Assembly (NCBI RefSeq): GCF_022965805.1
Contig: NC_133104.1
Span: 38,546,682-38,610,681 of the forward strand
Direction of reading: 5' to 3'
Length of the DNA stretch: 64,000 nt
Source of the DNA: Primulina eburnea
Lineage: Eukaryota > Streptophyta > Magnoliopsida > Lamiales > Gesneriaceae
Positions 1-11,594 of this stretch are shown one piece after another; the stretch's first letter is position 1; the number at the start of each line of letters is the position of its first letter. A program made the translations under genes and the position numbers. The notes beneath the pieces were generated by a model. The model made no database searches. It worked only from the letters and a program-made list of their open reading frames with translations, and was not told the origin of the DNA.

Positions 1-2389
1 TTTTAAGTGTATGTGTCCACATCAAATGCTGGATAAAAGTCCACAACTTTGACATAGGGTTCCCTTTGCTACAATTATTACCAAAATTGATGGTAGCACT
101 ATAAGAACTTTTGTACATGCAAAACTTAAACAAAAAATGCCTTCATTTATACAAAATTGATCCCACAAAAGTGTTCGAAAATCTATCCCAAAAGATTAAT
201 AGAAGTATGGGTTCTATATATGACCTAGCTACCTAATTATATATTGTCCCATGTTACAATTCGTGGGCAACTTAAACTACTATACAAGTAATTTAACAGA
301 TTAAGAATCCTAACACATCAGTGGACTTAACTCCATCATATCGTATCGTTTGGTTCCTATATATAAACTACTACCATCACCGCGAAAACATATTTTTCGC
401 ATCGTATCGTTTGGTTAGTGTGAAGAGAGAATCTGTAAACTGATCATTCTCACCAAATAATGACTTTATATATAGGATTGGGAATATTATCATATTTTAC
501 TTATCCCATCATGAATAAAGAAAACATGTAAAATTTTTATTTCTCAGTTGAAAGTATTTCTTTTTATTTAAAAAATCTATGAGATTGTAGGATCCTACGT
601 CCCTAAAATAAAGAGCATTCTATACTGATTCCCAATAGAAAAGTAAACTTTATGCATGGAAGAAGTTGATCATCACATACAATTCACATGCAGAAAAGTC
701 AAAGCTTTAAAGGTGTAAAGTATGATTTAAAAAAATATGACTAAAGCGATGGCCTCCAATGTCTAAAAATGGCTTTTCATATCCACATGTGACAGCCAAA
801 CCTAATCCTCCAAAAGTCAATCGAAACCGCACCCCTCCCAATCCGGCACATATCTTTTTCACACGTCCATTTAAGCATAAATTCACGAGTTTGCCTTTCG
901 GGATATTTTCCTTCAAATTTGATGCATCACCGTCGGGAACGTTCTTGGGAAATTCGTAAAAGATTCTTATAATAGTGATGCGACCGGGTGAATTGAGTTT
1001 GAGATGAGTAGACAATTACCGGGTCGGATTATGATTGTTCAGGAAATGGTTCTCCCTAGCTTTTGAAATATCTGCACACTTAAAATAACAGAGATAATTA
1101 ATGGGACGCCGGAAAGTTTTCCAAATAGCCACTCTGATCCTCAAATCAGTCACGTGTTTTTTTTTTGGAGAGTGAATATTTCTTAGCAAGAGTGTATATA
1201 TCAGAATGAATTAATATCAGACGAAATTGGTATTTAAAGGAGAAAAGTCAATGATAATTTTTTTTCAGTGCTCAGCTGCTACTCATGACGGATAGTTACT
1301 CATGTCCTACTTTCTGACACTGTTAGTTCCAACAATCCATACTTACTCTGATTGAGTCATATCACCTTGACGTTCGCCTAGAGATCTCCTAATGATGATC
1401 AAGTCATGACACAACATTCTTGTGAACTCACGCATGACACGTATACTGAATGCCTGGGTAAATTACTTGGAGGCAGAGCTTTGTTCTGGCTTGTATTACC
1501 CGGGCTTCAACTACCCGGGCTACTACTCATACTACCCGGGCTACTAGATGAACTATGCTTCTGCTGAACATGGGGTAGGTTTGCTTCACTTTCCGGGCGA
1601 CCCTAAGCCCATACTAGAGCGACCGCGGATACCGGATATCTCTCAGGATATCATATAGCTAGATCGAAAGTGTTGTCATGACGTCAATATAATAAGTTGG
1701 AAATACTCGAACGCTAGCTAAAGTTCTCACCATCAATCCAAATCCAAATTGGAGCGATTTTTGTTCAATAATCCTCGTATATTTTTTTTGCTTTTACTCG
1801 TTAAATAAATAGGCAGAGATTCACATAATATTTGTTACAATATCTCAAGTAATATTTAGAAAAAAATTACGATGTTAGAGAAAGTTATTTAGAAATCACA
1901 CGTAATGCCGAAATTAGCAAATGGCTAAGAAAGTATAAATTTGGCGTTTGGTTAAACTTTGGATGCACAAAACGACACGTTACTGCTGCCAAACCACATA
2001 CAAGCTACCTAGCTTCCGATTCTTGCTTTCCTTTCCTTTCTTTTTTTTTTACCAATTTCTCGTGTCTACTTTTTAGTCGACACACGTGTCAATCCATGAT
2101 GTGTAGATTACGTCATCAGGCATTAATTTCAAGATAATTATGTGATTTGCATAATGTTTATTCGTACAATAAATTATAATTAAGATCTAAAATGGGTTAA
2201 AATAAAGTTCGAAGACTCTACGGAAATCTTTACTCACTTTCTTATAAAAATGATCCATCGGTCATTTTTACTTGTATGTAGTATATAGAGCCTTTACAGT
2301 AAGTGTCAATAATATAAATTTTCTTACAAATTGAAGTTAATATAACTAGTTATTTCTTTACTATCAAAATGACCACAAAAAGAAAGAGT
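1..2389. other. AT-rich intergenic DNA, no gene seen
   Basis: No convincing coding region is visible on either strand; the open frames are short and resemble no family I recognise. The one noticeable structure is at 1497-1542, where the word TACCCGGGCT recurs three times in about 45 bases, next to GC-richer DNA (about 1440-1700). That patch looks like a fragment of an older repeat, but I could not define its ends. Confidence 0.5.
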
Positions 2390-2566
2390 GAGTATCATGT
2401 GAGATCGTCTCACGGAGCATAATCTGTGAGATGGGTCAACCCTACTCATATTCACAATATAAAGTAATACTCTTAGCATAAAAAATAATATTTTTTCATC
2501 GGTGACCCAAATAAGAGATCTGTCTCACAAATACGACCCGTGAGACCGTCTTACACAAGTTTTGCC
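2390..2566 (+). repeat. GTGAGAC small repeat, copy 1
   Basis: This is a short non-coding repeat of about 180 bp. It has near-palindromic words of the type GTGAGAC-N-GTCTCAC at both ends and a TTCACAATA..AAGTAATACTC core. In this orientation it begins near GAGTAnnT and ends in ACAAGTTTTGCC. At least eight related copies lie elsewhere in the window in both orientations, which supports a dispersed MITE-like family. It codes for nothing. Confidence 0.75.
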
Positions 2567-2878
2567 AAAAAAAAAAGAAATAAGAAGGAAAAACTCGTCA
2601 ATTGCAAATAACATATGAAATCTACAAAAACCACGTTAAAAAAAAACTCTTTCAAAGAATACGAATATACGTTCAAAAGTCACGTAAATTCATTCGATGA
2701 TTCTCATCAATCCCTCCAAAAAATAAGAAAAAAGAAAAAGCAATATTTTACGTTTAAAAAATGACAAATTACACAAAATCGATTGTGAAAGTGGTAAAGC
2801 TAAAAAATTTGTGGAGACTTTCTTTCTTTGTACATGTTCTAAGAATTGTTTTATTTTCAAAATTGTATTATGTTTTCA

Positions 2879-2900
2879 ATTAATTAATTAATTAATTAAT
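2879..2900. repeat. TAAT microsatellite
   Basis: About five copies of TAAT/ATTA directly abut copy 2 of the GTGAGAC repeat. The same tetranucleotide flanks the copy at 40881-41060, so this may be a preferred insertion target. Confidence 0.7.
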
Positions 2901-3060
2901 GACAAAAACTTGTGCGAGACGGTCTCACGGGTCGTATTTTGTGAGAAAAATATCTTATTTGGTTAATCTGAGAAAAAGTATTACTTTTTATGCTAAGAAT
3001 ATTACTTTTTATTGTGAATATCGATAAGATTAACCCGTCTAACAGATAAAGATACCTACT

Positions 3061-3061
<1 letters not shown>
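2901..3061 (-). repeat. GTGAGAC small repeat, copy 2 (inverted)
   Basis: This is the reverse-orientation member of the family. It starts GACAAAAACTTGTG, carries GAGACGGTCTCACGGGTCG, and ends near GATACCTACTC. It lies about 330 bp from copy 1 in opposite orientation, so a transcript through both could fold back. A (TA)n run follows at 3064-3092. Confidence 0.75.

Positions 3062-3063
<2 letters not shown>

Positions 3064-3092
<29 letters not shown>
3064..3092. repeat. TA microsatellite
   Basis: This is an uninterrupted TA dinucleotide run of about 14 units, immediately next to a GTGAGAC repeat copy. Confidence 0.85.
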
Positions 3093-3097
<5 letters not shown>

Positions 3098-4842
3098 CCA
3101 CTCGAATTTTCGATATTCCTTTTTATTTCTCGTCAAATCCAATTTTTTTTATTCACTTTATAACAAAATTTTATTATTGAAATCTATTTTAAAATTTAAA
3201 ATCAAATCTTTCCCGCATCTTTGTTAACGCTCCATTATTATTATTTTTTCAAACTATACCACCTTGCTATAGTAAGCCCATTTGGGGTAAACTTACCGGG
3301 ATAAAGTAAAATTAATTATTTTTTTAAGAGCAAATCTCCTAAAAAATAGTCTTATTAATCTATATATGTAATATAAGTCGATTCCGTAAATGTCTACGTT
3401 TGAAAAATAATATTTTTTTAGATCGAATTGAGTCAAAACCCTGTATCATAAAATCGATATGGAAATATTCTCATTTTTGTGTTTGACTTACTGTATTCCC
3501 TTGTACAAAATCTTGGGCCACATGATATTATGCTGAGGATGTGTCTTGTCTATTTAGACATAATTGCATGTCACGAAGCCTTAAGTCTTGTCTTATCTAT
3601 TAGTCTTAATCAATCTTTCGGTTCCTCGCCAAAAAAGCGTACTTTAGAACAATGGTCGGTTTGACAACATTGTAACTCAGCCCTTTTAATGCGCTTTTAT
3701 TGATTTATTTTAATCTTTGGAGAATTATTCATTAAGATACCTCTTTTCATGTGGTTGGTTAGTGAAATTTATTTCGAGTTAGGCAAATGATCCATGCTCC
3801 ATGTGTAGTTAACATCCCTATGCCCTAGCTATTAATCTTTATTGTTATTTTTCGAGAAGTTTATTCTATTCATTCATTTAAGATCCAATTTTATTAATCA
3901 AATAGTTATCCATAAAATTGAATCTTAAACCGGGTCAAAATATTATTAAAACAACTTAAAATTTTAATGATAAATATTTGACTATTAATCTATCCTTATT
4001 TAATCTACTCAACCAAACACGCCCTAAAAATTTATATATATATACATATATACATATCCCGTGTGTGAGAAAAGCAAACGAGGATGAACACAATTATGCC
4101 GTCTAAACTGGGCCACAATAGTTATTGACTTAAAAGGGCCTTTTATGAATTATGTGTGGCCCATAAAACTTTCAGGCCCATTTAATATTTTGAAAACAAT
4201 TTGTTACTGGTGTGTGGATTTTGGGGCAGCTAGACTTGTCAAATCCCCAAAATAAAAATGGATTTTAATGATAATTAAATTTGTAGTATATTTTTATTTT
4301 TTCATATTTTATTATTCAACTAATTAATTTTATTAACTATTAATTTCTTATAGTAATTAAATAGTTCATTTTCCTTTTTTTTTTTAATATTTCAAAGGTT
4401 TTTAGATTTTTTTATTAAAAAATTGACATTTTTTCTAATTATTCTGAATAAAAAATTCGATGAGAGCCATTTAGAAGCTCACCAAAATGACAGGTCGACC
4501 TGCCTCCCCTCGCCTAGTTGCGGGCTGGCTCGTGGCTCGCTCCCCATTTTGACATCCCTAGGTTGGGCTTCTTTTTCTATTCAAAGAAGCTTGGTATTTG
4601 GGAATAATCTTGCTCAAGTTTTATTTTCGAAAAATGATTCTTTTTTTAAGTGTAGTTGGATGTTTTCAAAATACAGAAGGTCAAAGAATGCTTGACCTTA
4701 CGCCGTATTATCCTTGCTTTGTTTGTGGTTTTACATTGTCAAACGTAATTTTCTAGTTTTTTTTCCTTAATTTTTTGGGTGTTATTTCTGTGTAGTGATT
4801 GAGTACTTGTGGATATCAGAAGGTTTTAGATCAATAATCTTT
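3093..4842. other. Intergenic, upstream of the DUF7356 gene; part of a foldback repeat
   Basis: No gene was found. Bases 3876-4023 resemble the centre and right arm of the palindromic element at 40475-40713 (shared stretch around GATAAATATTTGACTATTAA, and the CAACCAAACAC end). Bases about 4473-4556 are GC-rich and end in CATTTTGACATCCCTAG. That is like the end of a hAT element of the kind at 9314-10079 and probably marks a truncated relative. The last few hundred bases should hold the promoter and 5' UTR of the next gene; no clear TATA box was picked out. Confidence 0.45.
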
Positions 4843-7776
4843 ATGGGGACGAAGATAAATTCTTGTCTTATGCTGATTGTTCTTGTAGCCCCAGTTGTTT
4901 TATATCCAGTTGTAGCGGAGTCGAAGGTAGTTAGGACTTCAGATTTTTTTGTGCATATTGATGATTTCGCGTTGGAATTAGTTTAATTGTTCGGATTATG
5001 TGGTTGTATACTTGTTTTCCTATTTTTTAGGTTATTGATGTTACTTCTGATACAAAAGCGAAGGGTAACGGTAATGGGAGTGTAAATCCGGCAGTGAAGC
5101 CTGTAAAGGATGGTAAAGATGTTCACGTAAACGGGAATGATTTGATTAAACAACCGGAGTTAACAGAAGGGGTGAATGGTGGTGAGCAAAAGAACACGAA
5201 TGGCACCGTTTCGAAAGATGATCAGAAGCAGAACGAGGGGTCTGATTCCAAATCTGATAAGGGTACAGAAAAGGTTAAGAACCCTGTATGTGATTCATCG
5301 TCAAATCGCTGCACTGATGATGATAAGACGCTGGTTGCTTGTCTGAGAATTCCAGGGAATGGTATGCAGTTTAATTTTCTCAGTTGTTTTTTTTTCCTTC
5401 TTTTCTTGTATTATTTATTGATAGTTTTATTTTTTTTGCAGTGATCTTTAAATTGATGACTATCCATGTGCTTCAAGTTACGAGCGTGGCAATTTGTGTT
5501 TAATGAATTAGGATTTGTGCTTAGCATTTATATTCATCATTTCTGTAGTGAGATTAACTCTATTGAGTTATGCATACAGTTTCTGTATTCCGTGTTCCCT
5601 GTGTGGCCCGTTGGTAGTTCATGTAGAGTCGTAGACTATCCAAGTTGCTAGACATTTAAGAAGTGTGTGCAGAAAAATCTTGATGATTTGCTCACTCTGT
5701 CTCATAGTGATTTGATGTTTTGTGAATGTTTATTGGATCAAATAGTGCGTATTAATCAACAGAATCCTCTTAGACAAAAATCCTTCACGAATAAGTTCAA
5801 ATTTAATTAATTTGGAGAAGAAATAGCATAAAAGATCACTTAGGCGAACATTTTGATAAAAATCTCTGTTTGGGATATTAATTTGCACATTCTGCTTCTT
5901 ATTATAGATGTTATATTTACCTAGAGCAAGTAGATTCATTATTACGAAGGTTTTGCTTAAATGATTGAATCTGTTGTGTGTTTGGGTTGTATCTTATTGA
6001 GTATTATTGATGAAACTTACTCAATTCCAAACGAACAAGCTAAAAAGGGTTTTTCTCGATGTCCCAGAATCTCCAGAACGTTCGCTTTTGATTCTGAACA
6101 AGGGAAAAGGCCCCCTCAGTGTGACATTATCGGCACCTGATTTGGTTCATCTTGAGAAGAAAAAAATTCACCTTCAGAAAAATGAAGTCACTGAGGTACG
6201 TACAATTTTACCAGAATTTTCATCCCTTGAGGAAGAACCGCTATGTTGTTGGTCACGCCTACTTTTTCCACTAGACTGGCATCCACTAGACAGTAAAGTT
6301 ACATACTTGATCATAATTCGATGTTTTAAATAATTCATCAATCATCAGATAAAAATGTTTGCAACAATTTCTTGTTTGTTCTAACTTTATTTTGATATGC
6401 CTAATTTTTGTTTTGCAAGTGTAAGCACACATCATTACTTTTTTTTCTTGGTTTTGCTACTGCTTTAATATTGTGAGATCCCTATCCATGGAGTATCTGA
6501 GATAAAGAGTGTCTTAGTAGGACTGTAAATTTACTGTTCATTATTACAAGCGATAAGTGCTACATAGAAGCAGAATTTGGTTAATTGGCTTAAATCTTGA
6601 TTTCTTGTGATAGCAACCATTATTGTCTACTTCCAGACTCAAGAAATTTTCCTGCAAATTTATTGGTAAGCTTATCTATTTCATAGTTCCTACACATACC
6701 AAAAGTGTCATAGTTCCTACACATACTAATAATTCTAGGCACTTGTTTTTAATGCCAAATGTTGAGCATGCATGCCGCTAATTTTTCTCAGAATTATTAC
6801 TATGAGCTAATTAATAAGTTGTATAAAACAAAACCGAGAGTCTTAGTAATAATCAATAAATAACTGAAAACCATTTTTTGACTAGTCAGAAGATTTGTAG
6901 TGTGCCATTATAAATTCCATCTTTCTGAGAGTATATACACATTGTTGTTGTGTAAAGTGTTTTTTGGCTCTGTCTCTTGCAGTTGGAAGTAGATTTAGTT
7001 TCTTCATTGAATCAATTTATATTCTTTTATTTACCTGAGCTTCCTCAAAGTGATGGATCAGGAATGATGTTTTATTTCTGATTACACTTATTGTTTCCAT
7101 TTTTCTTTTAGAGTCCCTGTCTTCATCAATGATGCTTATAGGTCGTTATTTATGTTCTGCCATAACTATTGCTCTTTACTGCCCTTTAGCAGATCAAGCG
7201 AATCTGAATTGATTTATCTGATCTTGCATCACATATGTTTTCTTAGTTTTTCTGTCCATGGTTGGTCATGAAAAATGCCTCCATGTGGATTTCAATTATC
7301 AACGCTTTATCATGCAGCTCAGTGTACCTGTCAAAGGTGTAGGATATGGCCAATTCATCGTGCTTACGGCAGGGCATGGTGATTGCCGTCTTGATATTAG
7401 TTATCAATCTATAAATGGTAACAAAAAGCTTGATGGTGACTCTGAGTCCAGTTTCTTTGACCTCGCTCGGAAAACTAACTTCATTGCAATCCTGTTTTTG
7501 GGTCCATTAGCAGTGACAGCATCTGTTTTGATGTGTGTCTTCTTGAGGCGGCGTTCTGCAAAAAAACCTCTCAAGTACCAAATGCTAGACATGGAGCTAC
7601 CAGTTTCCCATGGCAGCGAACAGGTGGCAGCTCCAAATGAGGGTTGGGACGACAGTTGGGGAGACAATTGGGATGATGAAGAAGCACCAACTACGCCTTC
7701 ATTTCCTGTAACTCCAAGTCACTCAACCAAAGGCATCGCCTCAAGAAAGTATAATAAGGTTGGTTGGAAGGATTAG
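4843..7776 (+). CDS. Single-pass membrane protein with DUF7356 (At3g51580-like), 4 exons
   Basis: Exons are 4843-4926, 5031-5361, 6068-6195 and 7318-7776. All joins are GT-AG and in phase, giving 333 aa. The N-terminus is a hydrophobic signal peptide (about residues 1-26). Next comes a long polar, low-complexity Asn/Lys/Gly/Asp segment, then the conserved part with SLLILNKGKGPLSVTLSAP and VLTAGHGDCRLD. A membrane helix lies at about 235-257, followed by three arginines, and the cytosolic tail has a Trp/Asp-rich stretch (WDDSWGDNWDDEEAP) and ends GWKD. This order matches uncharacterised plant transmembrane proteins such as At3g51580; the molecular function is unknown. The ATG at 4843 is chosen because it starts the signal peptide. 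A different acceptor at 5442 would reach a stop early, whereas 6068 restores the conserved reading. The topology implies a secreted ectodomain and a short cytosolic tail. Confidence 0.85.
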
Positions 7777-9305
7777 CATCAAGAGGTCACAACTCACGAG
7801 ACCAGAAAATTATATCTGCCCTGTTTAGAATCGCCTTGTTTTTTTATTACCTCGTTATTTAAGGTATGTTATTCAGATTAATTTGGAGTAGAAATGGACA
7901 TAAACAACACAGAGCCCCCGGCTCTATTTCAAATGACTCGGGATGCTCGTAGATTTTGGTTTGTCATACACTAGCTAGAGTGTTAATTTGAAAGAATCTT
8001 GTAATCATGGGATACTTTTTCGACGGGCAAAATAGAAGGGAAGATAAAGTGGCGCAAGTTTTCTTGATTTTCCGGTGGCAGCATCCATTGTATACGCGTA
8101 GGGTTAATTTAACATTTCCTTGATGGCCCATCCATTTCTTTGAACCCATATATTATTTAGTTGATGACTTCAAAGTTGAACTAGGTGATGGGGTGTCACA
8201 TTATTTTTTCTAAGAAAGATTGGAGAACGATCAGACATCATCGTAATAATCGAGTCACACGGCCAACCGCAAACGAGGCCGCCAAATTCCTCCAAAACCA
8301 TTCAATCCTAGGACAAAATGGATGCTTGCGTTATTAGTTTTAAGTCGAAATAGAATCATGTGTTAAAATCGTGTAAATAAGTAAACTACGGATTTAAAAT
8401 TTCACCCATTGTTTCATTATTAAAAATAAAAACATTATTGAAATCCAGATGTTTCAAATCTAACTTTAATGTAATTTGGGTCGATAATAAACCTCATAAA
8501 AGAACAGAATCATGTGATCTTGCAGGAGTTAAATTTGCCTTCTACAAAAATGTAACAAACCGATTGAATTATTCTCCTCCAGCTCTTCTATTCCATGTCA
8601 TCGTCCCTTCTGTCGGTTCCATTTACAAATTCTATTTTCTTCACGAACAAAACCCAGAAATTAAATAATCAAACAATAATGTGCCACGTTTCAGCATTTT
8701 ATTCGTGAAAAATGTTTGATTGCAATATTTGGGGGTGGGTAGCACATGGTGGGTGGCCCATTTACCTTGCACGAGCCTGCACATGATCGGATCGTAGGGA
8801 GACACCGCACGTTAAATTGGACTGATTTCTGATGTTATGTTTACTAACTATATTCGAAATTTGAAATTAATGGGTAAATTGCTCATATAATGATGTGTAT
8901 AGGCTAAATCTGAGTTGGTTGCAATTAATAAGTAAATTTCTTTTCCTAATTTTCAATTGACACCTGAATCAAACAGATGAATTTAAAATCCATAATGACA
9001 ATTGCATTGGTTTTTTTGGGAAAATACACTTGATAAATGATAATAAATAGTTATTTTTTGAGTCACCGTCTGGGTGGATTTAAAATTTATACCAAGAAAA
9101 AGTCATTTCAAATCCATTGACTTGATTACTTCTCCTGGAATCTTTTCAATTTTCACCATTTTAATGGAAGAGAGGCAACAGTATCCGTAGCCTGGCCCAG
9201 CCCACCGCCAAATGGAACTGCGGGCCTTGCAAGAATTTGGACAGTTTGTCTTGTCCTATCATCTGTCGGCAAGGTTATTAGTAATCGGAAACAATCGATT
9301 CTTTT
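7777..9305. other. Intergenic, downstream of the DUF7356 gene
   Basis: The start of this stretch should be the 3' UTR of the preceding gene. Beyond it I see no gene, only short unrelated open frames in AT-rich DNA. Confidence 0.45.
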
Positions 9306-9313
9306 ATATAATA

Positions 9314-10079
9314 TAGAGATGTCAATGAAGCGGATATGAGGCGGGTTTGGCTAAACCCAAGACTCTCCTCATGAAAAAAACTTTGACTCATTATCCGTCC
9401 TACTCTGATTAAATATTCTTCGGACCCACCCCACCTCGAATACGAAATGGGGCCGGGTAGACCCGTGAGAACCGTGAGACCCGAATTTTTTTAAAATAAA
9501 AAAGTAATCTTTCTTCTCACATGATTGAATTATGAAACAGACAAACCTCTAAATACAATATTGTGGAAAATTAATTCATGTCTTCGACCACACTTAATAA
9601 TAACAACCAAGCATTTTCACGACATAAAGAATTACATAAAAAAAAGAGTTACTAACTCTCCGAAAAAATCTTGATTCCCCCAAAAAAGTCATAAAATTAT
9701 TTAAACAGATCAATATAAAATCAGTTAGTAGACAATATTTAAGTTTACTAAGATGAGGACCAACTATTCTTCCACTATTGCTAAAAGCAGATTCAAATGC
9801 AACATTTGACATAAGAATAGCTAAGATCGTTATAGTTGAGGTGAGTTACTAAAAAAATGAAAATTAATAAAACTAAAACCCTAAAATATTTATATGCACA
9901 TATATATGGGGCGGGTATGTGACGGGTATTATAGGACCCATGACCCGTCCCATATCCGGACGGGTCTGAAAAATTGGACCCGAGACCCATCCCATGACCC
10001 ATTTAGTATGCCCAAACCCACCCCATACTCGCGGGTCCATTGCAGGTCTGGGTAAAACCCGGACCCATTGACATCCCTA
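9314..10079. mobile_element. Non-autonomous hAT-type element, 766 bp, with 8-bp target duplication
   Basis: The ends are imperfect inverted repeats: TAGAGATGTCAATG on the left and CATTGACATCCCTA on the right, one mismatch in 14. The element is flanked by a perfect 8-bp direct repeat ATATAATA (9306-9313 and 10080-10087), which is the hAT hallmark. Internally it carries GC-rich subterminal stretches of GGCGGGT/ACCCGTCC type words near both ends and an AT-rich middle. No transposase is encoded, so it would depend on an autonomous hAT for movement. The TAGGGATGTCAATG end is a common plant hAT terminus. Confidence 0.85.
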
Positions 10080-10087
10080 ATATAATA

Positions 10088-10948
10088 TATTCTATTAACT
10101 TAAAAATAAAATGGATACTCCTAAATTCAAATTTTATGAACAGTAATAAGTAAGTTCGGAATTTTTTTTTAAAAGAATATGAATTATTTGTTCTGTAAAA
10201 AAGAAATAAAATCATATTTTTTTTATAAAATTTTGAGAATTAAAATTTAAATATGTTCTTTTATATATTTCATAATTATAACTTTTATATTTTAGGAAAT
10301 TAATATACTAATTTTTTTTATTAAGATAAAATTTAAATATGAGTTTTGGTAAATAAAAATTAAACTGATCTGACTTACCCAAAATTAATGAATACGAGAT
10401 CATCTAAATTGAAATGATTCGCTGAAAAAAGTATTACGCTGATACAAAATGAAACAGACAAATAAGTTGTGATGTCCAGCTAAACTGATTTGAAGAGCAT
10501 CTACAATGGCTTAATTAGAACCAAGCTGTTCACTTATATTTTGTAGCATATCATATCAGCTCGTAAACTGATCTGACAATATTATAGACAGTTATCTCCG
10601 AGTATATTCCAAGTGTTGTCAGCAAAGACAAAATAAAATATTTGTTGGTTACTCTTTCTATATAGTGTCAAATAAATTCGAATTGGTCGCCACTATTTTC
10701 AGAAGCACGACAAGGACACGTGACATGCTCTGCACAATTGTCGCTATGTGTCTATTTATTGACGTTGGAGACCAATATCTATAAAAAGGGATACATCATA
10801 AATGAAGAAGACCACTCTCACATTGAATATCATCGAGCATTCTCAAGAGACTCAGCATCTCTCAAGCATATTTATCATAAGCTCATTTGCATACGCACAA
10901 AGTTTTATTAGATTGATTCAGGATCATCTTGTGCACGATTTGTTCTCA
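10088..10948. other. Intergenic; promoter-like old retroelement piece interrupted by the LTR element
   Basis: No gene is present. A TATA-like box (TATAAAAAG, about 10780-10788) is followed by an AG-rich leader-like stretch. After the inserted LTR element, the flank at 17436-17760 continues with GAGGACGTAAAA and TTCCGTAAACAAATTC, words typical of the R-U5 part of an LTR or of a plant pararetroviral leader. The two flanks may therefore be halves of one older solo LTR or similar unit. Its outer ends could not be fixed. Confidence 0.3.
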
Positions 10949-10953
10949 CTATC
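10949..10953. repeat. Target-site duplication CTATC (left)
   Basis: CTATC immediately precedes the left LTR and is repeated exactly after the right LTR at 17431-17435. A 5-bp duplication is expected for LTR retrotransposon integrase. Confidence 0.9.
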
Positions 10954-11582
10954 TGTTTGCACAATATTTGGTATTTGCGGGCGTGCCAGGTGCGAAGTGC
11001 ACCGATATGTGTGAAAATGATAAAAATCTAACTTCTAAAAACTTGACGATTATGGATACTAAATTTGACCGTCGGTTCTAATCTCCTAAAACAAATGCAA
11101 CGCCAAAACTAAGAAAATTATTGGAATTTGAAGAAAATAAATCCCTGACATTGTTTATATTTTCAATAAACCGTAGGAATTTACAAGACGTAAAAATATA
11201 ACAAATAGAATTGCTGAAACATGAAACGAGAAGATGTAAATTGCTAGAAATATGCTGGAATGATTAACGACTAAAGCTTGAAGATTGTAATTTTGCAGAG
11301 AGTATTTTGCAGAATTTTGTGCGTAGTTGAGTTGTTGAGTGTCCTTTTTTGTTTGCCGATGTCCTCTTTTTCTTTCTGCAAACTGTGCGGTTCCTCCTAC
11401 TCCCCCATGAGCCATGTTCCCCGCTCTTCATGCCACGATCTCAACCTCTCCTCCCACGATCTTCCCCCTTTTTCAGTGCTTCGTGATCGGTTTTAAAAAT
11501 CAACCCGATGCGTTTGATGGGCTTTTAATTAATTTCTACATTCATTGGGCTTCGAATTAAATAATTATTTTTAGCCCAAACA
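10954..11582 (-). repeat. 3' LTR (left copy) of the Tat-like element
   Basis: This 629-bp copy is nearly identical to 16802-17430, with TG..CA termini. It is the 3' LTR because the Gag frame reads leftward. Open frames inside it appear in both LTR copies and are not considered genes. Confidence 0.9.
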
Positions 11583-11594
11583 ATTGCCCCCCGC
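11583..11594 (-). other. Polypurine tract candidate
   Basis: The minus-strand sequence GCGGGGGGCAAT directly abuts the 3' LTR (which starts TGTTTGGGCT on that strand). That is where the plus-strand primer tract of an LTR retrotransposon should lie. Confidence 0.65.

Noticed and set aside
4423..4695. 90-codon frame before the DUF7356 gene
   Set aside because: It covers a GC-rich piece that looks like the end of a hAT element (CATTTTGACATCCCTAG), with no protein family pattern.
5442..5503. Alternative exon of the DUF7356 gene after the acceptor at 5441
   Set aside because: It joins in phase but reaches a stop after about 20 codons and skips the conserved NKGKGPLSVTLSAP part that the acceptor at 6067 restores.
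11155..11496. Open frames of 72-86 codons on both strands inside the LTR
   Set aside because: The same frames recur in the other LTR at 17003-17344 because the LTRs are near identical. They overlap each other on opposite strands and resemble no protein.
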